Source: JAMXLO01 sp041487355
GTDB taxonomy: Bacteria > Pseudomonadota > Alphaproteobacteria > Acetobacterales > Acetobacteraceae
Reading direction: 5' to 3'
Assembly (NCBI GenBank): GCA_041487355.1
Contig: JBGPND010000023.1
Span: 1 to 40,618 of the forward strand
DNA: 40,618 nt
A program made the translations under genes and the position numbers. The first letter of the stretch is position 1. Every line of letters starts with the position of its first letter. The notes under the pieces were generated by a model, which was not told where the DNA came from, searched no databases, and saw only the letters and a list, made by a program, of their open reading frames with translations. Shown here piece after piece: positions 1 through 8,030 of this stretch.

Positions 1-980
1 AAAGCAGCCTCGCGCTGTGGCGGGCTCGCGGTCTTGAACAGGTAGAAATTCCCGCCGCCCGTGGGCGTGCCGCGCTGCCTGCCCGCCGGCAGCATGGCCA
101 CCCCAAAGGGGAATTTCGCGTTGGTTCGGATGTTCGACAGGTTACCGGTCGTGGTCCAGATCATCGCCACTTTCTGTTCGAGAAAGTCGCGCGGCGTGGT
201 GCCCCACTCGACGATGCCGGGCGGATGCGCCTGGTACTTCCCCGCGAGGTCGATCCAATAGCGCAGCGCCTCGATACAGCCGGGTGCTGCGAAATCCGTC
301 TCGCTGCCGTCGGCATTGGCCAGTGTGGCGCCAGCCTCGGTAGCGAGTGCCTGGAACAGCCAATAGGGGAAGCCGCTGGCAGGAATCTGCACGCCCCAGC
401 GATCCACGCTGCTGCCGCTCCGCCGCGTCAGCCTTTGGGCGAACTCCGCATGCTCTGCCCAGTTGGCCGGCGGCCGCTCCGGATCCAGCCCGGCATCCTG
501 GAACGCCGCCTTGTTCCAGTACAGCACAATGGTCGATCGCTGGAACGGCACGCCCCAGGCATGGCCGTTGATCTCGCCGTTCTTCAGGAAGGCCGGGTAG
601 AAGCTGTGCAGCCAGGCCTTGTCCGAGGCAGCCTCGGCGAGCGAGTCGAATGGCACGATCAGATCATCGTCGATCAGCGAGAAAACGTCGGTCGATAGCA
701 GCACGGCCATCTGCGGTCCGGCATTTGCCTTCAGCGCCGTCTGTGCCTTGGTGAGCGTATCCTGGTAGGTGCCGGCATAGATCGGCGTCACCTTGATTGC
801 CGGATTTTCGCGCTGAAAATCCGCGGCATAGCCATCGATGATCCGGGTAATCGGTCCGCCAACGGCGATCGGAAAGTAGAAGCTGATTTCAGTCGCGGTC
901 TCGGCAGCGTGGCCGACACCGGCGAGAGCCAGCCCGGCGGCGGTGGTGCGCAACAGGCTGCGGCGGGAGGTCTTGATCAT
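1..980 (-). CDS. UgpB-like extracellular solute-binding protein of an ABC importer (3' end outside window)
   Basis: Periplasmic substrate-binding protein that delivers a solute, probably glycerol-3-phosphate, a phosphodiester or a sugar, to an ABC importer. The open frame runs from ATG at 980 leftward off the window edge (about 326 codons visible). The N-terminus has a twin-arginine-like signal peptide (SRRSLLR, then a small hydrophobic stretch ending near GVGHAA). The mature part follows the family-1 binding-protein pattern and resembles UgpB: residues reading NPAIKV..YAGTYQDTL, a LYWNKAAFQDAGLDPE segment, and NLSNIRTNAKFPFGVAMLP near the visible end. The start codon overlaps the stop of the upstream ATPase gene by 4 bases (ATGA), so the two are translationally coupled. 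The permease genes are not in view and probably lie beyond the left edge. Substrate is inference from family resemblance. Confidence 0.85.
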   Translation of the reverse strand, partial: MIKTSRRSLLRTTAAGLALAGVGHAAETATEISFYFPIAVGGPITRIIDGYAADFQRENPAIKVTPIYAGTYQDTLTKAQTALKANAGPQMAVLLSTDVFSLIDDDLIVPFDSLAEAASDKAWLHSFYPAFLKNGEINGHAWGVPFQRSTIVLYWNKAAFQDAGLDPERPPANWAEHAEFAQRLTRRSGSSVDRWGVQIPASGFPYWLFQALATEAGATLANADGSETDFAAPGCIEALRYWIDLAGKYQAHPPGIVEWGTTPRDFLEQKVAMIWTTTGNLSNIRTNAKFPFGVAMLPAGRQRGTPTGGGNFYLFKTASPPQREAA

Positions 981-2098
981 GCGCCTACTGGCTCCATTTC
1001 CGCCGCAATGCTTTCTCTTCGCCGACCGGTAGCGGCATCGAACAGATGGATCGGCTCCTCGGTGGCGAGCCGGACCGGTGTGCCAACGGCCAGGACAACC
1101 CGCCCGGGAAGCCGCGCCAGCAGGCTGACCTCGCCGACGGCGCAGCCGAGCACGGTGTCGGCCCCAAGATATTCCGCGTGGCATACCCGGGCGGCGATCC
1201 CTTGCTCCGCCAGCCTTAGGTTCTCGGGCCGAATGCCGCCCAGCAGCGCCCCGGTGGCAGGCGGCGCCAGAATCGGTCCGTCGGTGCCCTGCAACACCAT
1301 GCCGACCCCTCGCCGTTCCAGCGGAAACAGGTTCATCGGCGGCGTGCCGATGAAGCTGGCGGCGAAACTGGTCGCGGGCCGTGCGTAGACTTCCGCCGGC
1401 GGGGAGTCCTGCTCGATGTGCCCGTCACGCAGCAGCACGATCTGGTCGGCCATTCCCATGGCCTCGGTCTGGTCGTGTGTCACATACAGCATGGTGATGC
1501 CCAGCCGCCGCTGCAGGGCAAGAATCTCCCGGCGCATGTCGGCGCGGAGCTGCGCGTCGAGATTCGAGAGCGGCTCATCCATCAGGCAGACCGGAGCCTC
1601 GGCAACGATGGCCCGGCCGAGTGCCACGCGCTGCTGTTGCCCGCCGGAGAGCTGGTCAGGCTTGCGCTCGAGCAGGTGCGCGATGCCGAGCATCTCCACC
1701 GCGCGGGCCAGCCGGCGTCCCCGCTCGGGTGGCGGAACGCGGCGCGCCTTCAGGCCGAAGACGATGTTTTCCGCAACGCTCAGATGGGGGAACAGGGCAT
1801 AGGACTGGAACACCATCGCGACGCCGCGGGCAGCCGGCGGCAGGTTTGTCACGTCGCGGCCGGCGATCTCGATCCGCCCCTCGCTCGCCGTCTCCAGACC
1901 GGCCACGATGCGCAGGCACGTCGTCTTGCCGCAGCCCGACGGGCCCAGCAGAACGGTGAAGCTGCCAGGCGCAACCTCGATCGACACAAGGTTAAGTGCG
2001 CTTGTCGAGCCCCAACGCCGGCTCACTCCGATCAGCCGCACGGATGCCCCGGCCGAGGCCGGTCGTGACGTTGGCTGAGATGGACCGTCGCGGGACAT
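977..2098 (-). CDS. ugpC: ABC importer ATP-binding protein, UgpC/MalK type
   Basis: Cytoplasmic ATPase subunit powering the importer whose binding protein is encoded directly downstream. About 373 residues: Walker A GPSGCGKT near residues 52-59, Q-loop in VFQSYALFPH, signature LSGGQ near 150-154, Walker B CLMDEP near 171-176, switch histidine in YVTHDQTEAM, then a C-terminal TOBE/MOP-like domain (GGIRPENLRL). That layout is the MalK/UgpC subclass for sugars and glycerol-phosphates. The frame stays open to 2158, but the ATG at 2098 (MSRDGPS) is preferred because the 20 preceding residues have no counterpart in the family. The gene is divergent from aroE. The symbol rests on the UgpB-like partner and could be another family-1 carbohydrate transporter. 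Confidence 0.88.
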   Translation of the reverse strand: MSRDGPSQPTSRPASAGASVRLIGVSRRWGSTSALNLVSIEVAPGSFTVLLGPSGCGKTTCLRIVAGLETASEGRIEIAGRDVTNLPPAARGVAMVFQSYALFPHLSVAENIVFGLKARRVPPPERGRRLARAVEMLGIAHLLERKPDQLSGGQQQRVALGRAIVAEAPVCLMDEPLSNLDAQLRADMRREILALQRRLGITMLYVTHDQTEAMGMADQIVLLRDGHIEQDSPPAEVYARPATSFAASFIGTPPMNLFPLERRGVGMVLQGTDGPILAPPATGALLGGIRPENLRLAEQGIAARVCHAEYLGADTVLGCAVGEVSLLARLPGRVVLAVGTPVRLATEEPIHLFDAATGRRRESIAAEMEPVGA

Positions 2099-2271
2099 CA
2101 ACGCAATCTCGTTTTGGGACCAGTGGGCAATCTGCACAGCGATTCGCCGATACGGCAAGCATGCTGGGGCCTGTCGGGCATGTCATTTGGATGAAACCAA
2201 CACAAGGCGTGCCGATAGCAGCCTCGCACCGGGCGGTTGATCTTCGGCGCGCGCCGGGGAATGTTGCAGCG

Positions 2272-3111
2272 ATGTCGATCCTGTCTGGTCATGCCCGAGT
2301 CGCCGGTATCGCCGGCTGGCCCGTCACCTACTCCCGCTCGCCCCGTCTGCACGGATTCTGGCTCCGGCGATATGCCATCGATGGCACCTATGTGCCGTTG
2401 CCGATCCAGCCCGGGGCCTTCGCCACCGCCATGCGCGGTTTGCTGGCCGCCGGATTCGCCGGAGCCAATGTGACGATCCCGCACAAGCTCGCCGCCTTCG
2501 CGATCTGCGATACCGTCGACGATACTGCCCGACGTGCGGGCGCAGTGAACACGCTGGTGTTTCACGATGGCCGGATCGCCGGCAGCAACACGGATGGCTA
2601 CGGGTTCATCGCCAACCTCCGTGCGCACGGGGTCGACCCGGAAGCCGGCCCGGCGCTGTTGCTCGGCGCGGGTGGTTCGGCGCGTGCCGTCGCGGCCGCG
2701 CTGCAGGATGCGGGAACGCAGGTCACGGTGGCCAATCGTACCCGCGCACGTGCCGAAGCTCTTGCGCGTGACCTGCCGGGCCTGCGGGTCATTGACTGGG
2801 GCACCCGCGCGGCAGCGCTCGCCGATCATGCGCTCGTGGTCAATACGACGCCGCTCGGCATGGTGGGGCATGATCCGATCGATCTTGACCTCACCCGCGC
2901 GCCCGCTTCCCTGGCAGTCGCCGACAATGTCTATGTGCCGCTGGAAACACCGCTGCTCGCCGCCGCACGTGCGGGTGGGCTGCGTGCCGTGGAAGGCCTG
3001 GGCATGCTGCTGCATCAGGCCGTGCCCGGCTTCCACGCCTGGTTCGGAGTAATGCCGGAGGTAGACGAAGAGTTGCGCCGCTTCGTGGCCGCGGACCTGC
3101 CAATGCAATGA
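2272..3111 (+). CDS. aroE: Shikimate dehydrogenase (NADP+)
   Basis: Reduces 3-dehydroshikimate to shikimate in the aromatic amino-acid pathway. The 279-residue product has the usual length. The shikimate-binding SRSP is at 21-24, the catalytic lysine lies in NVTIPHK (66-72), NTDGYG is at 106-111, the Rossmann loop GAGGSARA is at 132-139, and an NRTRAR cofactor segment follows. The frame extends upstream to 1996, but the upstream part is not AroE-like and overlaps the divergent ATPase gene; the ATG at 2272 sits 11 bases after GGGGA. The stop overlaps the coaE start (ATGA), so aroE-coaE-dnaQ is a coupled operon, an arrangement common in alphaproteobacteria. Confidence 0.95.
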   Translation: MSILSGHARVAGIAGWPVTYSRSPRLHGFWLRRYAIDGTYVPLPIQPGAFATAMRGLLAAGFAGANVTIPHKLAAFAICDTVDDTARRAGAVNTLVFHDGRIAGSNTDGYGFIANLRAHGVDPEAGPALLLGAGGSARAVAAALQDAGTQVTVANRTRARAEALARDLPGLRVIDWGTRAAALADHALVVNTTPLGMVGHDPIDLDLTRAPASLAVADNVYVPLETPLLAAARAGGLRAVEGLGMLLHQAVPGFHAWFGVMPEVDEELRRFVAADLPMQ

Positions 3112-3695
3112 TCGTCCTTGGCCTCACCGGGGGGATCGGCATGGGCAAGTCGACAGCCGCCGCCGCGTTCCGTCGGGCGCGCATTCCCGTGTTCGATGCC
3201 GATGCCGCGGTTCACCGGCTGCAGGCGCGTGGCGGACGGGCTGTCCCGGCGATCGAGGCGGCGTTTCCCGGCACGGTGCGGGACGGAGCCGTGGACCGCG
3301 TGGCGCTGCGTCAGGCGGTACTCGGAAAGCCGGATGCACTCGCCAGGCTGGAAGGCATCCTCCACCCCATGGTCCGGCAGGAGGAGCGAGCCTTCGTCGC
3401 CCGCGCCAGGCGCAGGGGTAATCGCGCCGCGGTGCTGGACATCCCCCTGCTGCTGGAGACCGGCGGCGATGCGCGAGTCGATCGGGTGGTTGTCGTGTCT
3501 GCCCCGCGATCGGTGCAGATGCAACGCGTCCGCGCGCGCAGGCGGATGAATGCCGCGGACATCGCGGCGGTGATCGCGCGCCAGATGCCGGACGCCGAGA
3601 AGCGGCGCCGTGCCGATGTTGTCGTGCGCACCGGGCTGTCGCGCCACAATTCGCTGCGAACGCTCAGCCGATTGATCAGGGAGGTTCTCGCTTGA
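3108..3695 (+). CDS. coaE: Dephospho-CoA kinase
   Basis: Catalyses the last step of coenzyme A synthesis, phosphorylating the 3'-hydroxyl of dephospho-CoA with ATP. The 195-residue protein has the P-loop TGGIGMGKS at 7-15, the conserved DADAAVH at 30-36, the VLDIPLLLETG segment that follows the lid region, and the VVVVSAP strand with a downstream QMQRVRAR helix. It overlaps aroE by 4 bases at its start and dnaQ by 4 bases at its end (TTGA), indicating reinitiation across the operon. Length and motifs are standard for the family. Confidence 0.95.
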   Translation: MIVLGLTGGIGMGKSTAAAAFRRARIPVFDADAAVHRLQARGGRAVPAIEAAFPGTVRDGAVDRVALRQAVLGKPDALARLEGILHPMVRQEERAFVARARRRGNRAAVLDIPLLLETGGDARVDRVVVVSAPRSVQMQRVRARRRMNAADIAAVIARQMPDAEKRRRADVVVRTGLSRHNSLRTLSRLIREVLA

Positions 3696-4369
3696 CCCGC
3701 GCCATTCTGTTCGACACGGAAACCACGGGCCTGGAACCGCAACTCGGTCACCGGGTGATCGAAGTCGCCGCGCTGGAGCTGGAGAACGACCTGCCCACGG
3801 GCCGCCACTACCACGCCCTGATCCACCCCGAGCGGGACATCCCCGAAGATACCACACGTATCCATGGCTTGACGGCTGAACACCTGGCGGGCAAGCCACG
3901 CTTCGCCGAGATCGTTGAAAGCCTGCTGGCCTTCTTCGGTGACGATCCGCTGATCGCGCACAACGCCCCATTCGACTTCGGCTTCCTCAATGCCGAATTT
4001 GGCCGCATCGGCCTGCCGGAATTGGCGGCTTCGCGCATGATCGACACGCTTGCTTTGGCGAAGACGCGCTTTCCCGGCATGCCAAACAGCCTCGATGCGC
4101 TGTGCCGGCGGTTTGCCATCGATCTCAGCGCACGCACGACGCATAACGCCCTGCTCGACTGCCGGCTGCTTGCCGAGGTCTATGTGGAACTCACCGGCGG
4201 GCGCCAGCGCGGGCTGTCACTGGCGGCCGAGAAAGCCGCCCCAAGCCTTGTGGTCTATGCCCGCGCCGGCCCGCGCACACCGCGACCGATGGTCCCGAGC
4301 GTGACCGAACTCGCCGCACACACAGGATTCGTTGCCCGGCTGAAGGACCCGCTGTGGTCGCAACCGTGA
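3692..4369 (+). CDS. dnaQ: DNA polymerase III epsilon subunit, 3'-5' proofreading exonuclease (TTG start)
   Basis: Proofreading exonuclease of the replicative polymerase. The 225-residue product shows the three DEDDh motifs: FDTETTG at 7-13 (D8, E10), HNAPFDFGFL with its aspartate at D95, and HNALLDCRLL near 151-160 (general-base His and last Asp). The start is a TTG fused to the coaE stop (TTGA); no ATG fits, because the first motif begins at residue 7. The C-terminus is the short tail typical of alphaproteobacterial epsilon. The gene is convergent with secB, with only 18 bases between the stop codons. Confidence 0.94.
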   Translation: MTRAILFDTETTGLEPQLGHRVIEVAALELENDLPTGRHYHALIHPERDIPEDTTRIHGLTAEHLAGKPRFAEIVESLLAFFGDDPLIAHNAPFDFGFLNAEFGRIGLPELAASRMIDTLALAKTRFPGMPNSLDALCRRFAIDLSARTTHNALLDCRLLAEVYVELTGGRQRGLSLAAEKAAPSLVVYARAGPRTPRPMVPSVTELAAHTGFVARLKDPLWSQP

Positions 4370-4387
4370 AGTCGACCGGAAGGCTGT

Positions 4388-4912
4388 TCAAACGACCGCG
4401 GTTGTCCCAGCCTGGGCCTGGGCTCGGCGCGCCTGCCACAGCGCGACGAAGTCAATCGGCTGCAAGAGGACGGGCGGGAAGCCGCCATCGCGTGTCACGT
4501 CCGACAGGATGTTGCGGGCGAACGGGAAAAGGATGCGCGGACACTCCACGAGCAGGACCGGCTCGATCGCGTTGTCGGGGAGGCCGCTCAGAGTGAACAC
4601 CCCAGCATAGGTCAATTCGGCGACGAAGACGGTGGGCGGCACGGCGGCCGCCTGACCGTTGCCCTGGGCCGCTGCTTCATGAGCCTCGGCCCGAATCACG
4701 ATCGCGACTTCGAAAACGTTCTGCCCCTCCTGCACACGGCGCGCCTGAACGTCCAGGTTGATGTTGACCTGGGGCTGCCCGCGCAGCTGGGTGAACACCT
4801 GGGGTGCGCCGGGCACCTCGAAGGACAGGTCCTTGACGTACTGGATGTTGACGACCAGTGGCGGCGTCTGGGCCTGGCCGCCCGGCTGCGGTGGAGTGGT
4901 CGTCTCGGACAT
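4388..4912 (-). CDS. secB: Protein-export chaperone SecB
   Basis: Tetrameric cytoplasmic chaperone that keeps preproteins unfolded and hands them to SecA. The 174-residue protein has the conserved QYVKDLSFEVPGAP region, the QPQVNINLDVQARR strand, a YAGVFTL segment, VECPRILFPFARNILSDVTR and GGFPPVLLQPIDFVALW, all family hallmarks. The ATG at 4912 (MSETTTPPQ) is chosen; the frame extends to 5002 but those residues lack similarity to SecB. The first ~25 residues are Pro/Gln/Thr-rich and probably disordered. It lies downstream of the histidine-phosphatase gene on the same strand, about 100 bases away. Proximity of secB to dnaQ and to a Tim44-like gene is a known alphaproteobacterial neighbourhood. 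Confidence 0.95.
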   Translation of the reverse strand: MSETTTPPQPGGQAQTPPLVVNIQYVKDLSFEVPGAPQVFTQLRGQPQVNINLDVQARRVQEGQNVFEVAIVIRAEAHEAAAQGNGQAAAVPPTVFVAELTYAGVFTLSGLPDNAIEPVLLVECPRILFPFARNILSDVTRDGGFPPVLLQPIDFVALWQARRAQAQAGTTAVV

Positions 4913-5011
4913 TACGGTCTCCGTGTCATGGCGCGCCGGGGCGAGGTCCCCCGCGCGGCGCGCCGGGTAGCACGGATAGGCCAGCGGCGCCATCCCGTTC
5001 AATGCGGGCGG

Positions 5012-5566
5012 TCAGGCTCGCCAGGTGATCTCCTCTGGCGCCGGCGCGGTCGGGTCGCAGCGCAACCACTGGCCGTTCATCATGCTCTTGCCGGTCAGCG
5101 ACAAAATAAAGCCCCAGTGGCTCACGACAATAGTGTCGGACCAGTTCGGCAGCGCCGCCATCTCGGCGCGGAACAGTGCTGCCCGGCCGATCACCGAAGC
5201 GGCGGGCTCCTCGATCGGAGGCCACCACACTTCGTCTACGGTCGCAAAGTCATGCTCCGGCCATGCCCGCTCGAGTTCGGTCCGCGGCGTGCCGACGTCG
5301 CAGGCGAACGCATAGCGCTCGCGCACGATCGGGTTGATCAAAACCTTTACACCGAGCGCCTTGGCGAGCGGTGCGGCGGTCTGGAGGGCACGCGTGTAGG
5401 GCGAGGTGATGATGCGGGTGATCCGCTCGCCGGACAGCTGCCGAGCCGCCTCGGCCGCCTGGATGTGGCCGAGTTCCGTCAGCCGTGCGTCGACGATGCC
5501 CGGATCCCGGCGCGTCGCGGTGAAGTGGAGGTTAAATTCGCTCTGCCCGTGGCGCAGCAGGATCAT
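5012..5566 (-). CDS. Histidine phosphatase (phosphoglycerate mutase-like) family protein
   Basis: Probable cytoplasmic phosphatase using a phospho-histidine intermediate. The 184-residue product opens with LLRHGQSEFN, whose RHG motif (5-7) carries the nucleophile. SPYTRALQTA (near 55-64) gives the second arginine, VRER near 81-84 the acidic proton donor, and VSHWG (His150) the second catalytic histidine. The frame runs upstream to 5878, but the RHG motif must sit at the N-terminus and the extension overlaps timA, so the ATG at 5566 is used. The gene lies between secB and timA, reads toward secB and may share its transcript. Substrate cannot be told; members range from small-molecule to protein phosphatases. 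Confidence 0.88.
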   Translation of the reverse strand: MILLRHGQSEFNLHFTATRRDPGIVDARLTELGHIQAAEAARQLSGERITRIITSPYTRALQTAAPLAKALGVKVLINPIVRERYAFACDVGTPRTELERAWPEHDFATVDEVWWPPIEEPAASVIGRAALFRAEMAALPNWSDTIVVSHWGFILSLTGKSMMNGQWLRCDPTAPAPEEITWRA

Positions 5567-5673
5567 GACGGGGCAATACAGGCCGGTTCGGCGGCCGGCA
5601 ACCCGCCTCGGCACGAGAAATATTTGTGTCCGGGGCGGCGCGCCCTTATCTGTGGACAACGAGGAGAGTGACG

Positions 5674-6342
5674 ATGAGCGCGGGCAGCGGTTTTCCGATC
5701 GACCTGATTCTGTTCGGGATGATAGCGGCCTTCCTGGTTCTGCGGCTGCGCAGCATTCTGGGCCGGCGGACCGGATTCGAGCGGCCGGCGCAGCCCTACC
5801 AGCCGCCGGCGGGCCCGACCAGCGCGGGCCCGGTGATCGATGGTCACGCGGAGGCGCCGCCAGCCGCCAACCGGCCATTGCCGGACCCGGCCAGCCCGAT
5901 CGGCCAGACCCTGGCCCAGATGCGGGCGATCGACCGCAGCTTTGATCCAGCCACGTTCCTCGACGGAGCGGAGAAGGCGTTCCGCATCATAGTCACCGCC
6001 TTTGCGGCCGGAGATCGCGGCACGCTCCGCAGTCTCCTTTCGGATGACACCTATCATGCCTTTGAGCAGGCGATTGCCGGACGGGAAGCCGCTGGCCAGA
6101 CGCAGGTGAGCACGATCCACGGCATTCACAGCGCGACGATCGAGAGCGCCGAACTAAGGGGCACGGTCGCCTCGATCGCCGTGCGCTTCGTGTCCGATCA
6201 GATCAGCCTGACCCAGGACAAGGACGGCCATCCGGTCACCGGCACGGACGCGGTGACCGAGATCACGGATGTCTGGACTTTCGAGCGGGACCTGGCCACG
6301 CGCGATCCGGTCTGGCGCCTGGTATCCGCCCGCAGCGCCTGA
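5674..6342 (+). CDS. timA: Tim44/TimA-like domain protein, membrane-anchored
   Basis: Homologue of the C-terminal domain of mitochondrial Tim44; the bacterial relatives (TimA) are inner-membrane associated and of uncertain role. The 222-residue product begins with a single membrane segment (FPIDLILFGMIAAFLVLRL), then a Pro/Ala-rich linker, then from about residue 85 the Tim44 fold: FDPATFLDGAEKAFRIIVTA, DRGTLRSLLSDDTYHAF, and a C-terminal DVWTFERDLATRDPVWRLV. A GAGGAG ribosome site lies just upstream of the ATG at 5674; the extra 16 codons reaching 5626 are discounted. Divergent from the phosphatase gene and near secB, as in other alphaproteobacteria. Confidence 0.85.
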   Translation: MSAGSGFPIDLILFGMIAAFLVLRLRSILGRRTGFERPAQPYQPPAGPTSAGPVIDGHAEAPPAANRPLPDPASPIGQTLAQMRAIDRSFDPATFLDGAEKAFRIIVTAFAAGDRGTLRSLLSDDTYHAFEQAIAGREAAGQTQVSTIHGIHSATIESAELRGTVASIAVRFVSDQISLTQDKDGHPVTGTDAVTEITDVWTFERDLATRDPVWRLVSARSA

Positions 6343-6365
6343 CGCCGCGCTGCGCATCCTGGCAG

Positions 6366-7202
6366 ATGGAGCAGGTTGCCGACGCTGACCTGTCCCGGAT
6401 GTCCGCCGCGCATCGGCTGATCTGCGCGGATTGCCTGACCGCGTTGCCAAGTCTTGCAGCCGGGACGGTGGACGTCGTCGTGACGTCACCACCTTACAAC
6501 CTGGGAGTGCCCTATCGCGGCTACGACGATCGCCGTGCGGAGGATGAGTACCTGGACTGGCTGTTGCACGTGGCAACTGAGGTCCGCCGAGTGATGAAGG
6601 CAGATGCATCGTTCTTCCTGAACATCTCCGGATCCTCCAGCGCGCCATGGCTACCCTTCGAGTTGATCGTACGCCTGCGCCCGCTGTTCGTGCTGCAAAA
6701 CCACATCACGTGGATTAAATCGATCGCCATCAACCGCGATTCGGTCGGTCATTTCAAGCCGGTCGGCGGGCGGCGCTTCCTTCACCACAACCATGAGCAC
6801 ATTTTCCACCTGACGCTGTCAGGCGATGTGATGCTCGACCGGCTGGCGATCGGCGTGCCGTTCAAGGACAAGTCCAATATTGCCCGGCGCGGACATCCGC
6901 AGGACCTGCGCTGCCGCGGCAACACATGGTTCATTCCGTATGACACGGTGCAGAGCCGGGCGGAGAAGTTTCATCATCCGAGCACCTTCCCCCTGGCGCT
7001 GCCACGCTGGTGCATCCGCCTGCACGGCCGTCGAAACGCCGTCGTCCTTGACCCGTTCATGGGAACGGGAACAACTCTGGTGGCGGCACAACTGGAAGGC
7101 GCCAGTGGCATCGGGATCGATATCGACGCCTCGTACATGGCGGTGGCGCAGGAGCGGCTCGTCGAGGCCAGCCGCATGCAGCCGCCCCTGGCTGGCATCT
7201 GA
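6366..7202 (+). CDS. Site-specific DNA methyltransferase, N4-cytosine/N6-adenine class, no partner nuclease
   Basis: S-adenosylmethionine-dependent exocyclic amino methyltransferase. The 278-residue product has catalytic motif IV TSPPYN (40-45) before the SAM-binding motif LDPFMGTGTT (228-237) and a following GIGIDIDASYM, the beta-type domain order. A serine before PPY is most common in m4C enzymes, but adenine-specific members exist, so base specificity is open. The central part (about 120-200) carries a histidine-rich HHNHEHIFHL segment and basic residues suited to target recognition. No restriction endonuclease or specificity gene adjoins it: timA lies upstream and an Fe-S protein downstream. 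The start could instead be ATG at 6399; neither has a strong ribosome site. Confidence 0.88.
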   Translation: MEQVADADLSRMSAAHRLICADCLTALPSLAAGTVDVVVTSPPYNLGVPYRGYDDRRAEDEYLDWLLHVATEVRRVMKADASFFLNISGSSSAPWLPFELIVRLRPLFVLQNHITWIKSIAINRDSVGHFKPVGGRRFLHHNHEHIFHLTLSGDVMLDRLAIGVPFKDKSNIARRGHPQDLRCRGNTWFIPYDTVQSRAEKFHHPSTFPLALPRWCIRLHGRRNAVVLDPFMGTGTTLVAAQLEGASGIGIDIDASYMAVAQERLVEASRMQPPLAGI

Positions 7203-7227
7203 ATTGGCCCCATCTTAGACTGGACGC

Positions 7228-7998
7228 ATGCCTTCAAGCAGACCCCGCGTCGCCCTCTTCGTCACCTGCCTTGTCGATCTGCATCGTCCGTCGATCGGCT
7301 TCGCCGCGATCCGGCTCCTGGAGCAGGCTGGATGCCAGGTCGAGGTACCGCGTGCGCAGACCTGCTGCGGCCAGCCCGCCTACAATTCCGGTGACCGCGC
7401 CACGACGCGCGATCTCGCTGAGAGCATTCTTGATGCGTTCGGCGGCTATGACTACGTCGTGGTGCCCTCCGGCTCATGTGGTGGCATGCTGAAGCACCAC
7501 CTGCCGCATCTGTTCGACGATGATCCCAACCTGCGCGCGGGGGCCGATGCGCTTGCCGCCCGGACGTTCGAGCTGGTCAGCTTCCTTACCGACGTTCTCG
7601 GGGTTGAGCACTTGCCGGGCAGATACGCTGGCGGCCCCGTCACCTATCACGACAGTTGCTCGGGCCTGCGCGAACTGGGCGTCAAGGATCAACCGCGCAA
7701 GCTGCTGCGAGCGATCGGCGCAACCGTCACAGAGATGCCAGATCCGGAAGTCTGCTGCGGCTTCGGTGGCACGTTCTGCGTGAAATACCCAGAGATCTCC
7801 GTCGCCATGGTCTCGAACAAGGTGCGAGATATCCTCGCCAGCGACGCAGAAACGGTGCTTGCGGGCGACCTGGGCTGTCTGCTCAACATCGCCGGCCGAC
7901 TGCAGCGCGAAGGACACCGCATAAAGGTCAGGCACATAGCGGAAGTGCTGGCCGGGATGACCGGACAAGTACCGCCGATTGGCGAGGGCCGGCAGTAG
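7228..7998 (+). CDS. LutA/GlpC-type (Fe-S)-binding protein with two cysteine-rich domains
   Basis: Member of the CCG-domain family (LutA/YkgE, heterodisulfide reductase B-like, glycolate oxidase GlcF C-terminus) that binds an Fe-S cluster and passes electrons in lactate or related 2-hydroxyacid oxidation. The 256-residue product has two CCG repeats. The first has C14, CCGQPAYNSG at 46-55 and GSCGG (C84). The second has HDSCSGLRELG (C144), VCCGFGGTFC (C176, C177, C184). LutA of Bacillus has the same length and layout. LutB and LutC partners are not adjacent; an MFS transporter follows after 32 bases, so a substrate uptake plus oxidation pair is possible. That pairing is inference. Confidence 0.87.
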   Translation: MPSSRPRVALFVTCLVDLHRPSIGFAAIRLLEQAGCQVEVPRAQTCCGQPAYNSGDRATTRDLAESILDAFGGYDYVVVPSGSCGGMLKHHLPHLFDDDPNLRAGADALAARTFELVSFLTDVLGVEHLPGRYAGGPVTYHDSCSGLRELGVKDQPRKLLRAIGATVTEMPDPEVCCGFGGTFCVKYPEISVAMVSNKVRDILASDAETVLAGDLGCLLNIAGRLQREGHRIKVRHIAEVLAGMTGQVPPIGEGRQ

Positions 7999-8030
7999 CG
8001 CAACATTCTCCTAGCGGGCATGCTCGTCTG

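Noticed and set aside
2098..3108. Minus-strand frame opposite aroE
   Set aside because: His/Arg-rich shadow; AroE motifs are complete on the plus strand.
4370..4387. Bidirectional terminator between dnaQ and secB
   Set aside because: The gap is 18 bases and shows no convincing hairpin or T-run.
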